This document shows positions 29,734 through 40,058 of a stretch of 64,000 nucleotides of DNA, piece after piece. The DNA comes from Plasmodiophora brassicae (taxonomy: Eukaryota; Endomyxa; Phytomyxea; Plasmodiophorida; Plasmodiophoridae). A program made the translations under genes and the position numbers. The notes below the pieces were generated by a model. The model saw nothing but the letters and a program-made list of their open reading frames with translations, was not told where the DNA came from and did not search any database. Position 1 is the stretch's first letter. Each line of letters starts with the position of its first letter. Where the stretch lies: NCBI GenBank assembly GCA_039704465.1, contig JASFAU010000005.1:1364001-1428000 (forward strand), given 5' to 3'.

Positions 29734-30945
29734 ATGGCACGGTCGCAGCAGCGACGCATGCTGCTGGCGCTGGCCATGGTCGTCGTCCTGATGACAACGC
29801 TATTCATGTTGATGTCGTTGTGGACGCTGCAGGCGCGGGTCGACCATGTCGTGTCGGAAGGCGCACCTCGACGACGGCTGCCTCGCGATCCGCTCCTCTG
29901 TCGCGATCACCTGCGCCACCCGGTCGACGCCACCAAGCAGGTCATCCACATCGGCATCATCTTCGACAACGAATCCGGCACGCGATTCCTGGAGCTGAAG
30001 ACGTTGCTCATATCGCTGATGGAGACCATGTCCTGCCCTGTCCACCTGCACTTCGTCAATGATGACGCCACGCGGCAACGCGTCGACGACCTCCTCGGGC
30101 CGTACGTCGCCCACCCGGACGTGTACGCCCTGGAGGCGCACCACCACACGCCCGATGCCGCCCTGCAGGCCGTCGCCTCGTTGCACACGCGATGGCCGTC
30201 CCGATTCGCCCTGCTGAAGCTCACCCCCGAGTTCCTGTTCCCTGCCGACGTTGCCGACGTCCTCGTCGTCGACACGGACACGCTCCTGATAGCGGATCCC
30301 TGCCCGGCCTACTATCGCCTGCGGCAGGACTCGCAGGGTTATGCCGCCCTGGCGGCGCCCGACCTGGCCCCATGGGGCAAGAGCGCGTATGGCCCCGGGG
30401 CGAACTTCGAGCGCTGGACGGCACCGCTCCGCGCCGACCATGCCGTGATCCTCGACGATATCGCGCTGTACGGGATGAACTCGGGCGTCATCTTCTACAA
30501 CATGGGACGCGTGCGCCAGGTGCAATGGACGGCGGCGTTCATGCAGGCGATGCCGGACGACGACGAGGTGCTGAACCTGGGCGACCAGAACGTCCTGAAC
30601 ATCATGGCCCAGGCGGGCCACGTCGGTTCGATGCCCGTCGGAATGAACTTCCTCTGCGGGTTCGTCTTCCAGCTGCGGGAGCGACAGCGCCTGGCGGACC
30701 TCGGCCGAATCGTCGACGATATCACCTTGATCCACTGCAGTTGCCATGCATTCGCCGGCGGGCCGCTCCCCGGCGACATCCTCAACACGGACGTGTTCTG
30801 GCACTATGTGCCCGGCGACATCGACCGGTACGGCGACAGGACGCGCCCGGCGTACCTGTACAACTTCAGCGACAGCGCCGACACGTGCGCCGCCGACCGG
30901 GCCAACATGCACGGGGCCATCGATCGTCTGATTGCCTCGGCATAG
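29734..30945 (+). CDS. GT8-like (xylosyl/glucosyltransferase type) Golgi enzyme
   Basis: An intronless ORF; the ATG at 29734 gives 403 residues with an anchor at residues about 8-28 (MLLALAMVVVLMTTLFMLMS). The GT8 signature is visible: IHIGIIFDNESGTRFLELKT, PVHLHFVNDD, VADVLVVDTDTLLIADPCPA (the DxD motif in VDTDTL) and YGMNSGVIFYNMGRVR, then DQNVLNIMA. This resembles LARGE/GXYLT-type retaining xylosyl- or glucuronosyltransferases. It sits next to the UDP-xylose synthase gene, which would supply its likely donor. The stop is TAG, showing that UAG is a normal stop in this genome. Confidence 0.85.
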   Translation: MARSQQRRMLLALAMVVVLMTTLFMLMSLWTLQARVDHVVSEGAPRRRLPRDPLLCRDHLRHPVDATKQVIHIGIIFDNESGTRFLELKTLLISLMETMSCPVHLHFVNDDATRQRVDDLLGPYVAHPDVYALEAHHHTPDAALQAVASLHTRWPSRFALLKLTPEFLFPADVADVLVVDTDTLLIADPCPAYYRLRQDSQGYAALAAPDLAPWGKSAYGPGANFERWTAPLRADHAVILDDIALYGMNSGVIFYNMGRVRQVQWTAAFMQAMPDDDEVLNLGDQNVLNIMAQAGHVGSMPVGMNFLCGFVFQLRERQRLADLGRIVDDITLIHCSCHAFAGGPLPGDILNTDVFWHYVPGDIDRYGDRTRPAYLYNFSDSADTCAADRANMHGAIDRLIASA

Positions 30946-31056
30946 CCATCCTGCAGCAGTACAACGAGTGCCGGATGAACATTCCGGGTGGTACCCTTTA
31001 TCACGTTCATCTCCGGGTGCCGCCCCCCATAAAATGGTCGCTGCAGGCAGGAGCAC

Positions 31057-32381
31057 CTATTTGTGACCGTGAACGCGTGCCTTGAAGTCTTCAATCGTCA
31101 GACGCAGGCCCTTCTCGAGTGGGACCTTGGGCTCCCAGCCGAGGTTCTGCTTAGCGCGCGTGATGTCCGGCTTGCGACGGGTGGGGTCGTCGGACGGCAG
31201 CGGCTTGAAGGCGACCGGTACGGCAGGGTTGACCAGACCCTGAACCTTCTCGGCCAGCTCCTTGATGGTGTACTCGCCAGGGTTTCCTGCGAGCAAGGAC
31301 CGTGTGTCACCACGGGCCAGCACTGGTGGGATCAGACGGGCATGCACGCGCTACCGAGGTTGACAGGGCCGATATCGCTGCCCCGCATCAGCTTAATCAG
31401 CCCATCGACGAGGTCGTCGACGAAGCAGAACGACCGCGTCTGGGACCCATCACCATAGACGGTCAGCGGGATCCCTTTCAGCGCCTGGACGATGAAATTC
31501 GAGACGACACGGCCATCGTTCTCCAGCATTCGCGGGCCGTACGTATTGAAGATTCGTGCAACTGTGACACGCCCCCGACACACGGTCAGACAGCGGCAGC
31601 GCCCGTACTCACTGGACCCGTGCACACACCGCGAATGTCGGTCTGATGGAGACGGTGATACTCGAAGCAGAGCGTTTCGGACACGCGCTTGCCCTCATCG
31701 TAGCAGGAGCGAATGCCGATCGAGTTGACGTTGCCGAAGTACGTCTCCACCTGTGGGTGCACCTCGGGATCGCCGTACACCTCCGACGTGGACGCCAGCA
31801 GTAGACGAGCCTGCCACGGCGACACGTAAGCCCAACACGCCAGGAGATCGGACGCGCGCGCGCACCTTGACGCGCTTGGCCAGACCGCACATGTTCAGGG
31901 TGCCCTGGAACGCCGTCTTCACCGTCTTGATCGGGTTGTGCTGATAGAACACGGGCGATGCAGGGCACGCCAAATGGTAGATCTGGTCAACCTGTGCGCA
32001 TCGCGTAATGAGAATAGGACGACGACGAGCGGTGTGCGACACGCGCGACACGTATCCGTACTTCGACCGTCAGCGGCAGGCAGACATCGTGACGAATGAA
32101 TTCGAAACGAGGATTGCCGAACCATTTCTGCAGATTGCGCTTGTCGCCCGAGAAGCAGTTGTCGACGGCAATGACCTCGTTGTGGGGGTCCTCCATGAGC
32201 CGGTCCGTCTACGTCCACAGCGCGAGTTCAGCGAACGATCCCGCTTCGCCGTCGCCCCCGGGCGTACCAGATGCGACCCGATGAACCCGCACGCGCCCGT
32301 GATCAGAATACGGTTCGTGGCGCGCACCGTGTCGCCAACGTTCTTGACGACCTCGTTGCGACGGGCATCGTCAACGGCCAT
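31057..32381 (-). CDS. UXS1: UDP-glucuronate decarboxylase (UDP-xylose synthase)
   Basis: Six exons give 334 residues: 32381-32268, 32208-32062, 31991-31866, 31810-31630, 31561-31355, 31286-31057; introns are 55-70 nt. It converts UDP-GlcA to UDP-Xyl. All family landmarks are present: [15 protein letters not shown] (NAD-binding GxxGxxG), [51 protein letters not shown] (catalytic YxxxK), [12 protein letters not shown] and [14 protein letters not shown] longer start at 32525 would add a Val-rich stretch encoded by a GAC/GTC repeat (about 32380-32404), which could be a membrane anchor as in Golgi UXS forms. The short form looks cytosolic. It is the only sugar-nucleotide enzyme in the glycan cluster and points to xylose in the product. 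Confidence 0.93.
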
Positions 32382-32406
32382 GACGACGACGACGACGACG
32401 ACGACG
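32380..32406. repeat. GAC trinucleotide repeat at the UXS 5' end
   Basis: About eight GAC units on the plus strand, which would read as poly-Val if the upstream UXS start were used. Confidence 0.7.
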
Positions 32407-32570
32407 CGTGTCCAAAAAAGGCCAGCGACGGCCGACAGTCCGCGACGAGTCAACGACGACCAGCCACTGCCAGACCCTCTGCTGATGACGACGGCCAGGT
32501 GGCACCGCGTGCCGGACACAACCATCGTGGTGGTTCATATTCGTTTGCTGTATACGTGGGCGTGTCGCCG

Positions 32571-33859
32571 TCAAAGGCTGTTGCAGTCGACGGCGGGGAC
32601 GAACGTCTGCAGGGAGCGGCGGATGGCCTCGGCGGAGCAGTCGCCCTGGAAGCTGGCGAAGCAGCGCGCCCCGGTCGTCAGGTTCCTCGACAGGATCGTC
32701 GGCCACTCGCTGAACCCGCTCCTGGAGATGACCGCGCACGTCGACTGCTGGATCAGGTAGAAGTCGGCGAACAGGTTCACGATGGCCGCCTCATCGACCG
32801 GTGCGCCCTTGACGGCCACGTCGATGTGCGCCAGCGGCATCGAGTCGTAGCGCACGTCCGGGTACTTGGCCTTGTACGCGCGCTTCACCTCGTTGCTGTC
32901 CGAGATGATGACCGACGGCAACGGTGACGTCGCCCTGCCGCCGAGGACGGCCGCCATGCTGTCGGCGCACGTCGCGAACCGGCCAATGGCGTCCGTCTCG
33001 TGGCGTATGGGGTCGCCCCAGCTCCCACCATGCCGGAAGTGCATTGCGATGTATTCGGCGTTGTCGGCGATGCCCAGCGTGCGTCGTTTAGCGGCGACTG
33101 TTTCGGTCAGCAGCGGCGACGGGGTGAAGAGCAGGGCCCAGACCCAGGCGGCGAACAACTCCTCCTGCTGTCGTTCCAAGCGCGACGGACCGCCCCAGCC
33201 GTCCATCGTGTTGCGGTAGGCGGGCGACGCGAAGATTCGGGACCAGATCGGGCGGTTGACGTTGGCTCGAATCACGGGGACGTCGTCCGCGAACACGGGA
33301 TCGCCTGTCTTGCACGACACCATGAGCAAACGCCATCGCACGCGCCAAACGAAGACGCGCTCGTACGGTTCAGTGATAGCAGGTGGGATTCTAGAGTGGC
33401 GTTGGGCCCGCCCCCATAAATGAATATGGGCGCGCTCGGCACGTCTTTGGCCTTGGCGTCGGTCAGCCAGTCGAGCCGGTTCGGGGCGAACACGCGCTCC
33501 AGGCCGATGGGTATATCGGAGTGGAGCAGGAACGTCCTGTTCAGGGCAACCGCCAGAGCGAACGTGGCCACGATCCCGCGCACGCGATCGCCCAGGCCGC
33601 CGCACTGCTTTGTTTCGGTGCACGTGTACACCAGGTAACGAGAGGGCGACCGCCATCGCACGTACTCGAGCAGCCAGGACGGGATCTGCCCCACGACTGG
33701 GTCGTGTGGCACCGCGTCCGCGACGTTCGCCTCGGTCGACGTGAAGGGCACCATGTTGTATCGGGACAGGCGCCCCACCTGGATGATGAGCAGGGCAACG
33801 ACAAACAGGGCGCAGACGAGCGAGACGCCTCTGTTGGCGCGCAGGGCCCACTCCCGCAT
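32571..33859 (-). CDS. Fucosyltransferase-like type II membrane enzyme (1)
   Basis: Exons 33859-33443 and 33359-32571 (83-nt intron, acceptor ACGAG; this junction is the least certain) give about 401 residues. The anchor is GVSLVCALFVVALLIIQVG. The N-half has CGGLGDRVRGIVATFALAVA, the GGLGD(R) nucleotide-binding block of NodZ/GT37/O-fucosyltransferase-type enzymes. The C-half has YIAMHFRHGGSWGD (the HxRxGD-like block), VIISDSNEVKRAYK and CAVISRSGFSEW. These are GDP-fucose type GT-B landmarks. Donor and acceptor are unproven. It is convergent in layout with the UXS gene, 190 nt away. Confidence 0.72.
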
Positions 33860-34228
33860 TGCCTCACAACGACTGTCTGATTAGTGGCGTCGAACAGTGG
33901 CGAGGCCGCTCGACCGATCTGTCCGCGCGTCGGCTGGCCCTCCTCCCGCGACCCACTTCAGCATAGCGCTGCCGAGACGAACGCTGAACAGGATCAGGGC
34001 ACTGTGTCACACGGGAGGTTCGGCGATGGGGTGGGCGCTCTGGCGACTCGCTGACTTTGCTGTCTGGTTCCCCTTTCGCGGTCAGTGCAGCGGCCCAACA
34101 TGGTGCTGTTAGTGGGCGGCGGCTGAGGGAGCGCGGCCATACGCTCAGACGCGCAGCCTATCGTCGGGGGCGAGGCGCCGATATCTCTCTCTGCCTCCTC
34201 CAGGGCAGCGCCTGCAAACTCGCCAGAC

Positions 34229-35620
34229 ATGATCGTCGGCACGTTCTGGCTGTATCTGTTCTGGTCGTGCCTCGCCGTCGCCGTTGCAGTGCGATGGATG
34301 TTCCCCAAGTCGAAGCATGTGGGCGTGGCCCTGCTGATCGGCGGCGTCCCGCTGTCGATGCTGCTCTGCCTGGTGGACGTCCTCGACCCGCATCTGCTGC
34401 AAATCACGTCGCCGGCGACGATCGCCAGTGACAGCAGCCCTGCGCCGGGCGACCCCAATCACGGATGGGTCTCGTTCGGGATCATCGGGCGCGTGTCGAA
34501 CAACCTGATGCAGATCGAGAACGCCGTCCTGCTGGCCAAGACGGAGGGCAAAGGCGTTCTCCTGCCCGCCCTCGACTGGGACAAGGACCGCTTCGCGGTC
34601 CGCTTCAGCCTGGGCTGGCTGCAGATCCTCGACCTCGACTACCTGAACGGCCTGTTGAACCCGGGTGGGCCCCCGTGCCTGATCCGGGGCTGGAACGTCG
34701 ACCCGGACGCCGTCGTCGCCGCGTACATGGACACGGGCGCGAACGCGTACGCGCCGACGCCGTCGTGCCAGCTCGGGCAGGTATCGTCGTCCGACGCGCC
34801 GACCATGCTGCGCGACCCGTCCAACTGGAGCGACTCGTGCTGGGTCCGCCCCTTCTTCCACATGGGCTGGCTCGTCAAGGACGCCGCCCAGGAGCCCAGC
34901 GTCCCCGCCAGCCTGGCGTACGACACGGACGGCGCGTCCGTCCCCCAAGGGTACTGCTCGGCCGAGTACCTCGCCGACGCCGACGTGGCCCACGTCGACG
35001 CCCACTGGCTGCGGTTCTTCAGCGGCCAGGCCATCTACCACATGTACCCGGACGTGGGCATCACGTTCCACGAGACGAGGACGGACATCCCGCGGAACGC
35101 GTCGTTCCCCGTCACGCTGCGGTACCGCCCCGAGATCATCGAGACGGCCCGCGACGTGATCCAGCAGGCCAGCGGCGGCGCCCAGCAGCAGGAGCACGCC
35201 TCGGTTCTGTGCATGCACGTCCGCCGATCCGATTTCACGGCGATCCCGGTGATCGCCGACCTGGACGCGTACCTGGAGATCGCGCTCGGGTACCTGGCGA
35301 CGGGGACCACCGCCGTCATCGTCCTCACCGACGGCAACTCGGACGAGCGCGGCCGGATCCTCGAGCGGATCCCGGGCGTCGTGCTCGGCTGCGACCCGAA
35401 CCGGTTCGCCCGGTGCGCCTCCAGTCCCGTGATGCGGATCGCCGTCGAGCAGCAGGTCTGCGGCATGACCCGGCACTTCATCGGGACGCGCGGGTCGTCC
35501 TTCACCGGGCGCATCCTCCGCATCCGCCACGACCTGCAGATGGAGCATCGCGGGTTCGCTCTGCAACGCAGCGACAGCCCTGCGCGGCTGGCCCGCGACC
35601 CCGATAGCTTAATGAACTGA
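34229..35620 (+). CDS. O-fucosyltransferase-like protein (GDP-fucose O-FucT fold)
   Basis: An intronless ORF of 463 residues with two hydrophobic N-terminal helices (TFWLYLFWSCLAVAVAV and VALLIGGVPLSMLLCLVDV), unusual for this cluster, where one is normal. Lumenal motifs are SFGIIGRVSNNLMQIENAVL (the GxxNN block), SVLCMHVRRSDF (the HxRxxDF block that binds GDP-fucose) and FIGTRGSSFTGRILRI (the C-terminal SSF block). These are the classic PF10250 O-fucosyltransferase landmarks. EGF or TSR substrates are not implied; plant and protist members act on many glycans. Confidence 0.8.
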   Translation: MIVGTFWLYLFWSCLAVAVAVRWMFPKSKHVGVALLIGGVPLSMLLCLVDVLDPHLLQITSPATIASDSSPAPGDPNHGWVSFGIIGRVSNNLMQIENAVLLAKTEGKGVLLPALDWDKDRFAVRFSLGWLQILDLDYLNGLLNPGGPPCLIRGWNVDPDAVVAAYMDTGANAYAPTPSCQLGQVSSSDAPTMLRDPSNWSDSCWVRPFFHMGWLVKDAAQEPSVPASLAYDTDGASVPQGYCSAEYLADADVAHVDAHWLRFFSGQAIYHMYPDVGITFHETRTDIPRNASFPVTLRYRPEIIETARDVIQQASGGAQQQEHASVLCMHVRRSDFTAIPVIADLDAYLEIALGYLATGTTAVIVLTDGNSDERGRILERIPGVVLGCDPNRFARCASSPVMRIAVEQQVCGMTRHFIGTRGSSFTGRILRIRHDLQMEHRGFALQRSDSPARLARDPDSLMN

Positions 35621-35744
35621 GGACACACACACACGCAATCTGGGCATCTGTCTGGTTCAGCACTGGGCCGATGATGGTGCCATTCGTCGGGGGAGGGCGC
35701 GGCCACCAGGTCTCTCGACGACGGGTAGCCGCCGCCGCCCAGCG

Positions 35745-36785
35745 ATGTCGTCGTCGCGGTGGACCAGGTGCTCCGCTGTCGCCATCGCGGTGTACGTCCT
35801 GCTAGCGCTGGCCTCCGTCATGACGGTGCACCCGGTCGGGCGGGCCGTCCTGTACCAGCAGACGACGGCGCACGGTCGCCCCGCCACGCCCGACGGGCTG
35901 CTGATCACCAGGTCGCCTGCGGACGACTACGCGTCGGTGACGTTCCCGGATGGGATGAACGTGGTCGGTCCGGTCCTGTGGGGCGGCCTGGGATCCACCA
36001 TGCAACGGTACATGGCGAACTTCATCGAGCGCACGGCGACTGGCCGCCCGTACGTGTTCGGCGGCGTCCCGAACACCATCGAGTGGGGCGCCGACACCGC
36101 CCGCGTCGTCGACTTCTTCAACCTGGGCGACGGCGAGATCCACCGCGACGACCTGCCGGGCGGCGTCGCCGTTGACGTCATCGACGGGGAGGCGTCGGTC
36201 AACTACGTCGACGCGCACCCGTTCGCGATCGACCTGGCGCGCCCAGAGCTGCGTCGCAAGTACCTGGCGACGGCCAAGCCGGCGCTGCCCGAGTTCGCCG
36301 CCGACGCGGTCAACATCGCCGTTCACATTCGGCGGGGGTACGGCGCCAGCGACGCCGACCAGAGGCGTATCATCAGCAACGGCGCCACGCGGGACAAGCT
36401 CGTCGTGCTGGTCGACGCGATCAGGGCGCGGACGACAATGCCCGTCCGGCTGAACGTGTACTCGAGCGGGGCGCCGGCCGACTTTACGGATCTGGACGCC
36501 CTGGACCCGGTCCTGCACCTCGACACGGACACGTACGCGACGGTGCACGCCCTGGTCATGGCCGACGTCCTGGTCATGGCGCACAGCTCGTTCTCGTATG
36601 TCGCCGCATTGCTCAACGACAACCTGGTGATCTACGACCCGTTCTGGCACAGCCCTGCGCCGACCTGGATCGTCTGCCAGGACGGCCGCCTGCAATTCAA
36701 CGACGCGCGATCCGTCACCGCCCTTCGTCGCATGCTGCAACGCGTCGCTGGCCGATCCGTTCTCCATCCAATACACAATACGTGA
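35745..36785 (+). CDS. Fucosyltransferase-like type II membrane enzyme (2)
   Basis: An intronless ORF of 346 residues with an anchor at about 10-28 (AVAIAVYVLLALASVMTV). The motifs LWGGLGSTMQRYMANFIE (GGLG-x block), VNIAVHIRRGYGASDADQ (HxRRG block, as in GT11/GT23/GT37-type enzymes) and ADVLVMAHSSFSYVAALL (SSFS block) are in the expected order and spacing. It is shorter than the other fucosyltransferase-like genes here. It lies 124 nt after the O-FucT-like gene on the same strand. Confidence 0.75.
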   Translation: MSSSRWTRCSAVAIAVYVLLALASVMTVHPVGRAVLYQQTTAHGRPATPDGLLITRSPADDYASVTFPDGMNVVGPVLWGGLGSTMQRYMANFIERTATGRPYVFGGVPNTIEWGADTARVVDFFNLGDGEIHRDDLPGGVAVDVIDGEASVNYVDAHPFAIDLARPELRRKYLATAKPALPEFAADAVNIAVHIRRGYGASDADQRRIISNGATRDKLVVLVDAIRARTTMPVRLNVYSSGAPADFTDLDALDPVLHLDTDTYATVHALVMADVLVMAHSSFSYVAALLNDNLVIYDPFWHSPAPTWIVCQDGRLQFNDARSVTALRRMLQRVAGRSVLHPIHNT

Positions 36786-37022
36786 GCTTAACCGGCGCCA
36801 GCGGGTCGGCGTATACCATGCGACCTGCCGTCGAGTCGGCCTACGTTTCGCGCAGAACGATTGGGCGAACGGAGAGTCGGTGACTGACATGGCACGAATG
36901 AACGACCCAGGGCAAGATCGACCTGGCGCAGCCTAGCGCAACCCTGCCGCACGTCTGTTCCTGTAATCAGAAGCCAGCCTGTTCCTCCTCGTTCGCCCGC
37001 GCCTGGGCCACAGTCGCCCGCA

Positions 37023-38279
37023 ATGCACAGCACGACAGATAGTCGAAGGCATCGCGCCCAGCGGGGCGGGCGCGTCATCGTGCTGACTGCGATGGCTGCT
37101 GCTGCCACGATGTTGGTCGTGAGGATGAGCATCGACACCGACCCGCGATCCTATGTTCTTCGTGTGGCGGATCCGCCGCCGCCGCCGCCGATGCATCGGG
37201 AGGCGCCCCACGTCGCCGATCGGATCGCAGGCACGACGCCACCGCTGCCCCGGCGACGACTGCTGACCATCGTCATCGATGACTCGTCGTCGTCGGGCCC
37301 GGAAAAGTCAGCGTTCCTGCACTGGTACCTGCCGACGTACATCCGGTGGCGATATGTGGAGATCGCCTGCCGTGATATCGCCAAGACAGCATTGGACACC
37401 GACGTCCTCATCGTGACCTGGTCCGTTGCTCTCGCCGGCCGCTCCTCGCGACGCGCCCCGTTTGACGGTTGAGGCGCGTGCAGGCACCCAGAGGAATGGG
37501 TCCAATGGGCCATCCAGCATCGCGCGAAGGGGTTGTCAGCGGGCCTGATGCACACCGCCGACGAGAAGAACAAACTGGGCCGGGCGTCGTTCCACGCGTT
37601 CGACTACGTCCTCAGGCATTACTGGTTCGACGTCCTGGGCCTGCGCGCCCTCGGCAACCTGTCGTGCGGGACCGGGCCCGCGTTCGAACCCGACCCCAGG
37701 GGCCGTCTGCAGCAGGAGGAGCCCTGGCTGGGTGCACACTGGATCATGCTGCAGGGCCTGGAGCGGAACATCGCGTCGGGCCATGCACCCGGGACGCACT
37801 GGCCGGCGTCGAGACGCCCGCGCCCGTGCACCTGGATCGGGTCGATACGTGCCGATCGGCAGGAGATGATCGACGTCATGCGGAGAGAGTTCCCAGGCTG
37901 CGATACACAGACGGAGGACAAGTTCCAGGGCACTGTCGGCCACGTCCGGTACAGCCAGATGCGCCTGACGGATGCCGTCTTCGGGTTGAACCCATGGGGC
38001 AACCATCCTGAAACGCACCGCCTGCCCGAGATTCTCGACCAGGGCACCATTCCCGTGATGAGAAGGGCGTCGTTCCTGCCGGCGCTGTTCGAGCCGATGC
38101 CTGGCGTCATCGAGGAATCATGGGAAGACGCGGCCCGCGCCATGAAGGCGTTGCTGGCGGGCGACAGCGGCCAGCTGGACGCCCTGCAGGATCGATGCAC
38201 TCAGTGGTACGACACGCTGCAAAGCTGTATCAGCCAGGACCTTGACCTGATGCTGCGCCTCGCTATGAATGTTGATTAG
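37023..38279 (+). CDS. Exostosin/GT47-like Golgi glycosyltransferase
   Basis: Exons 37023-37420 and 37484-38279 with a 63-nt intron (donor GTCCGT) give 397 residues; the splice restores the conserved DVLIVTWHPEEWVQW. The anchor is VIVLTAMAAAATMLVV and a Pro-rich stem follows. The C-terminal part has RYSQMRLTDAVFGLNPWGNH with PETHRLPEILDQGTIPVM, corresponding to the exostosin block FxLxPxGxxxETxRxxEAxxxGxIPV. GT47 enzymes transfer xylose, galactose, GlcA or arabinose. It is about 250 nt downstream of the preceding fucosyltransferase-like gene. Confidence 0.78.
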
Positions 38280-38422
38280 CATAAATTCGAACGTGCGGCC
38301 ATGTCAGGTTCGGGGCGTGGCCTCTCTGATCAGCTGGCCCCTGCTGTATCTGACTTGGGACGCGCGCCCAGCAGGGCCTGCCGGGAATCGGCACAGCCGC
38401 ACCTCTGGTGGGAACGGCAACG

Positions 38423-39949
38423 ATGGACGACAACACGTCCTCGCCGCCGCAGCGCTCCAGGATACGTCTTGCGATCGTGTGTGGCGCGACGGTTGTCGCC
38501 CTGCTGACCATTCTCAATCTGGGCGTATCCGCCCCGGGCGCCATCGTACACGACTCCCCGATCCGGCTCGGCGTCGGCGAAGACGACTCGTGCAGAAGGC
38601 ATGTCGCCGACCGGCACCTGCTGGTGCCCCTGCCGTCGCTGCGGCGCATGGCCTTCCCTGAGCTGAACCTGTCCAGAGACGCGGTGGACATCCGCATCGG
38701 GACCTGCGTGGCCGCCGATCGCGTCGCCTACGTCTGGGTCGAGCGCCGGCACAACGGCACGTGGACGTTCCTCTATGGGTCGGTCCTATCGGTGATCATC
38801 TCGTCGCCATTGTACCGCCGAGCCGTGCTGGTCACACCCGATAGCCTGTCGGTGCCCGTCGTTCAGGTTGCCGCGTTGCCCCCGGGAACCTACCGCGTCG
38901 ACCTCGTCAGCCACGGGACGAATTTCGTCCCGATCGCGCGCGCCGACGAATGGTCGCACAAGGCAGAGGACGTGTTCAGCTTCACGCCGTTCCTGGGGCG
39001 TTTTCCCGTTCACCCTGGCTCCATCACGATCCCGGGCGATGCCCCCGACCTGGTGGACCTCCCCGGCGACAACTCCTGGAGGCGTTCGAACACGTCCGAG
39101 GAGTTCCGATTCCGCTCGGCGGCCGTCCCCGTTCGGGATCGCCGTTCGATGGCGCAGCACATCGCGGGGCAATGGGTCGTCCTGGTCGGCGACTCGACGA
39201 TGACCGAGGCGACCATGCTGATGATGCGACGCCTGGGTTGCACTGTGGGCGACATCCGGGGCGCGTACCCGCACCCGTGGGGGACCTGGAACGCGGGCGG
39301 CCACCACGAATACCGGATGTTCGACACGGAATGGCAGGCGGGCGCCATCTCCGGCGACGCCTGCCCGATGGTGGTCGATCCGCGCACGCGCCTCACACAC
39401 TTCTACGACGGCGGCATCAATGTCTTTGAGAACTACGGTGGGTCCACGACGATGATCCCGCCGACGCCGGCCACCGACCGGTTCCTGACGCTGATGGGTG
39501 GCACCGGGGATCGCAAACCCGACGTCGTCATCGTGAACTCGGGCCTGCACGATCACGTGCACTACTTCTGCCCGAAGGACCCGGCCCAGATCGCCAAGGT
39601 CATCGAGTACCGCCAGCGGTATGGCGCCATGCTGGACTTCGTCGTGAACGTGACGGCCCCGGCCCGCGTCATCATGCTGAGCACGGTCCACATCGCCCGC
39701 ATCGAGCCACTGCCGGAAGGGCGCTCCACGGTCAACATGCAGAACAGCGACGTGCGCGTCATCGAGTTCAACCGCATCGCACGGGACCTCGCTCGCGAAC
39801 GCGGCCTGCTCTTTGTCGACCGATGGGCCATGCGCCTGTCGGTGGACCAGTACGAGACCAGCACGTACATGGGGCAGCACTGCGCCGATCAAGAACCGCC
39901 CGAGAAGTCCTGCTGGGCCACCGCCGACCTGCTCGGCTCCCTGATCTGA
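38423..39949 (+). CDS. NXPE-type PC-esterase (probable glycan O-acyltransferase/esterase)
   Basis: An intronless ORF; the ATG at 38423 gives 508 residues. Anchor IRLAIVCGATVVALLTILNL; an Ig-like NXPH region (YVWVERRHNGTWTFLYGSVL; ALPPGTYRVDLVSHGTNFVP); PC-esterase block GQWVVLVGDSTMTEATMLM; VNSGLHDHVHYF; a late STVHIARIEP; and the conserved tail GQHCADQEPPEKSCW. It is a full-length paralogue of the gene at 27664-29196 and shows that the Cys-rich tail is part of the fold. It lies 144 nt after the GT47-like gene. Confidence 0.8.
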   Translation: MDDNTSSPPQRSRIRLAIVCGATVVALLTILNLGVSAPGAIVHDSPIRLGVGEDDSCRRHVADRHLLVPLPSLRRMAFPELNLSRDAVDIRIGTCVAADRVAYVWVERRHNGTWTFLYGSVLSVIISSPLYRRAVLVTPDSLSVPVVQVAALPPGTYRVDLVSHGTNFVPIARADEWSHKAEDVFSFTPFLGRFPVHPGSITIPGDAPDLVDLPGDNSWRRSNTSEEFRFRSAAVPVRDRRSMAQHIAGQWVVLVGDSTMTEATMLMMRRLGCTVGDIRGAYPHPWGTWNAGGHHEYRMFDTEWQAGAISGDACPMVVDPRTRLTHFYDGGINVFENYGGSTTMIPPTPATDRFLTLMGGTGDRKPDVVIVNSGLHDHVHYFCPKDPAQIAKVIEYRQRYGAMLDFVVNVTAPARVIMLSTVHIARIEPLPEGRSTVNMQNSDVRVIEFNRIARDLARERGLLFVDRWAMRLSVDQYETSTYMGQHCADQEPPEKSCWATADLLGSLI

Positions 39950-40058
39950 CAGGCGTCGTACGCTTTGAAATTAACACGCGCTCTCGCATGGCTCGGGCAA
40001 ACGGCTTCAGGCGTTGCGTGCGATCGTCGTCGAACAGGGCCAGAGGACGTCGTTTATA

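Noticed and set aside
34145..35566. Long antisense ORF opposite the O-FucT-like gene
   Set aside because: High-GC codon usage opens antisense frames opposite almost every gene here; no family features.
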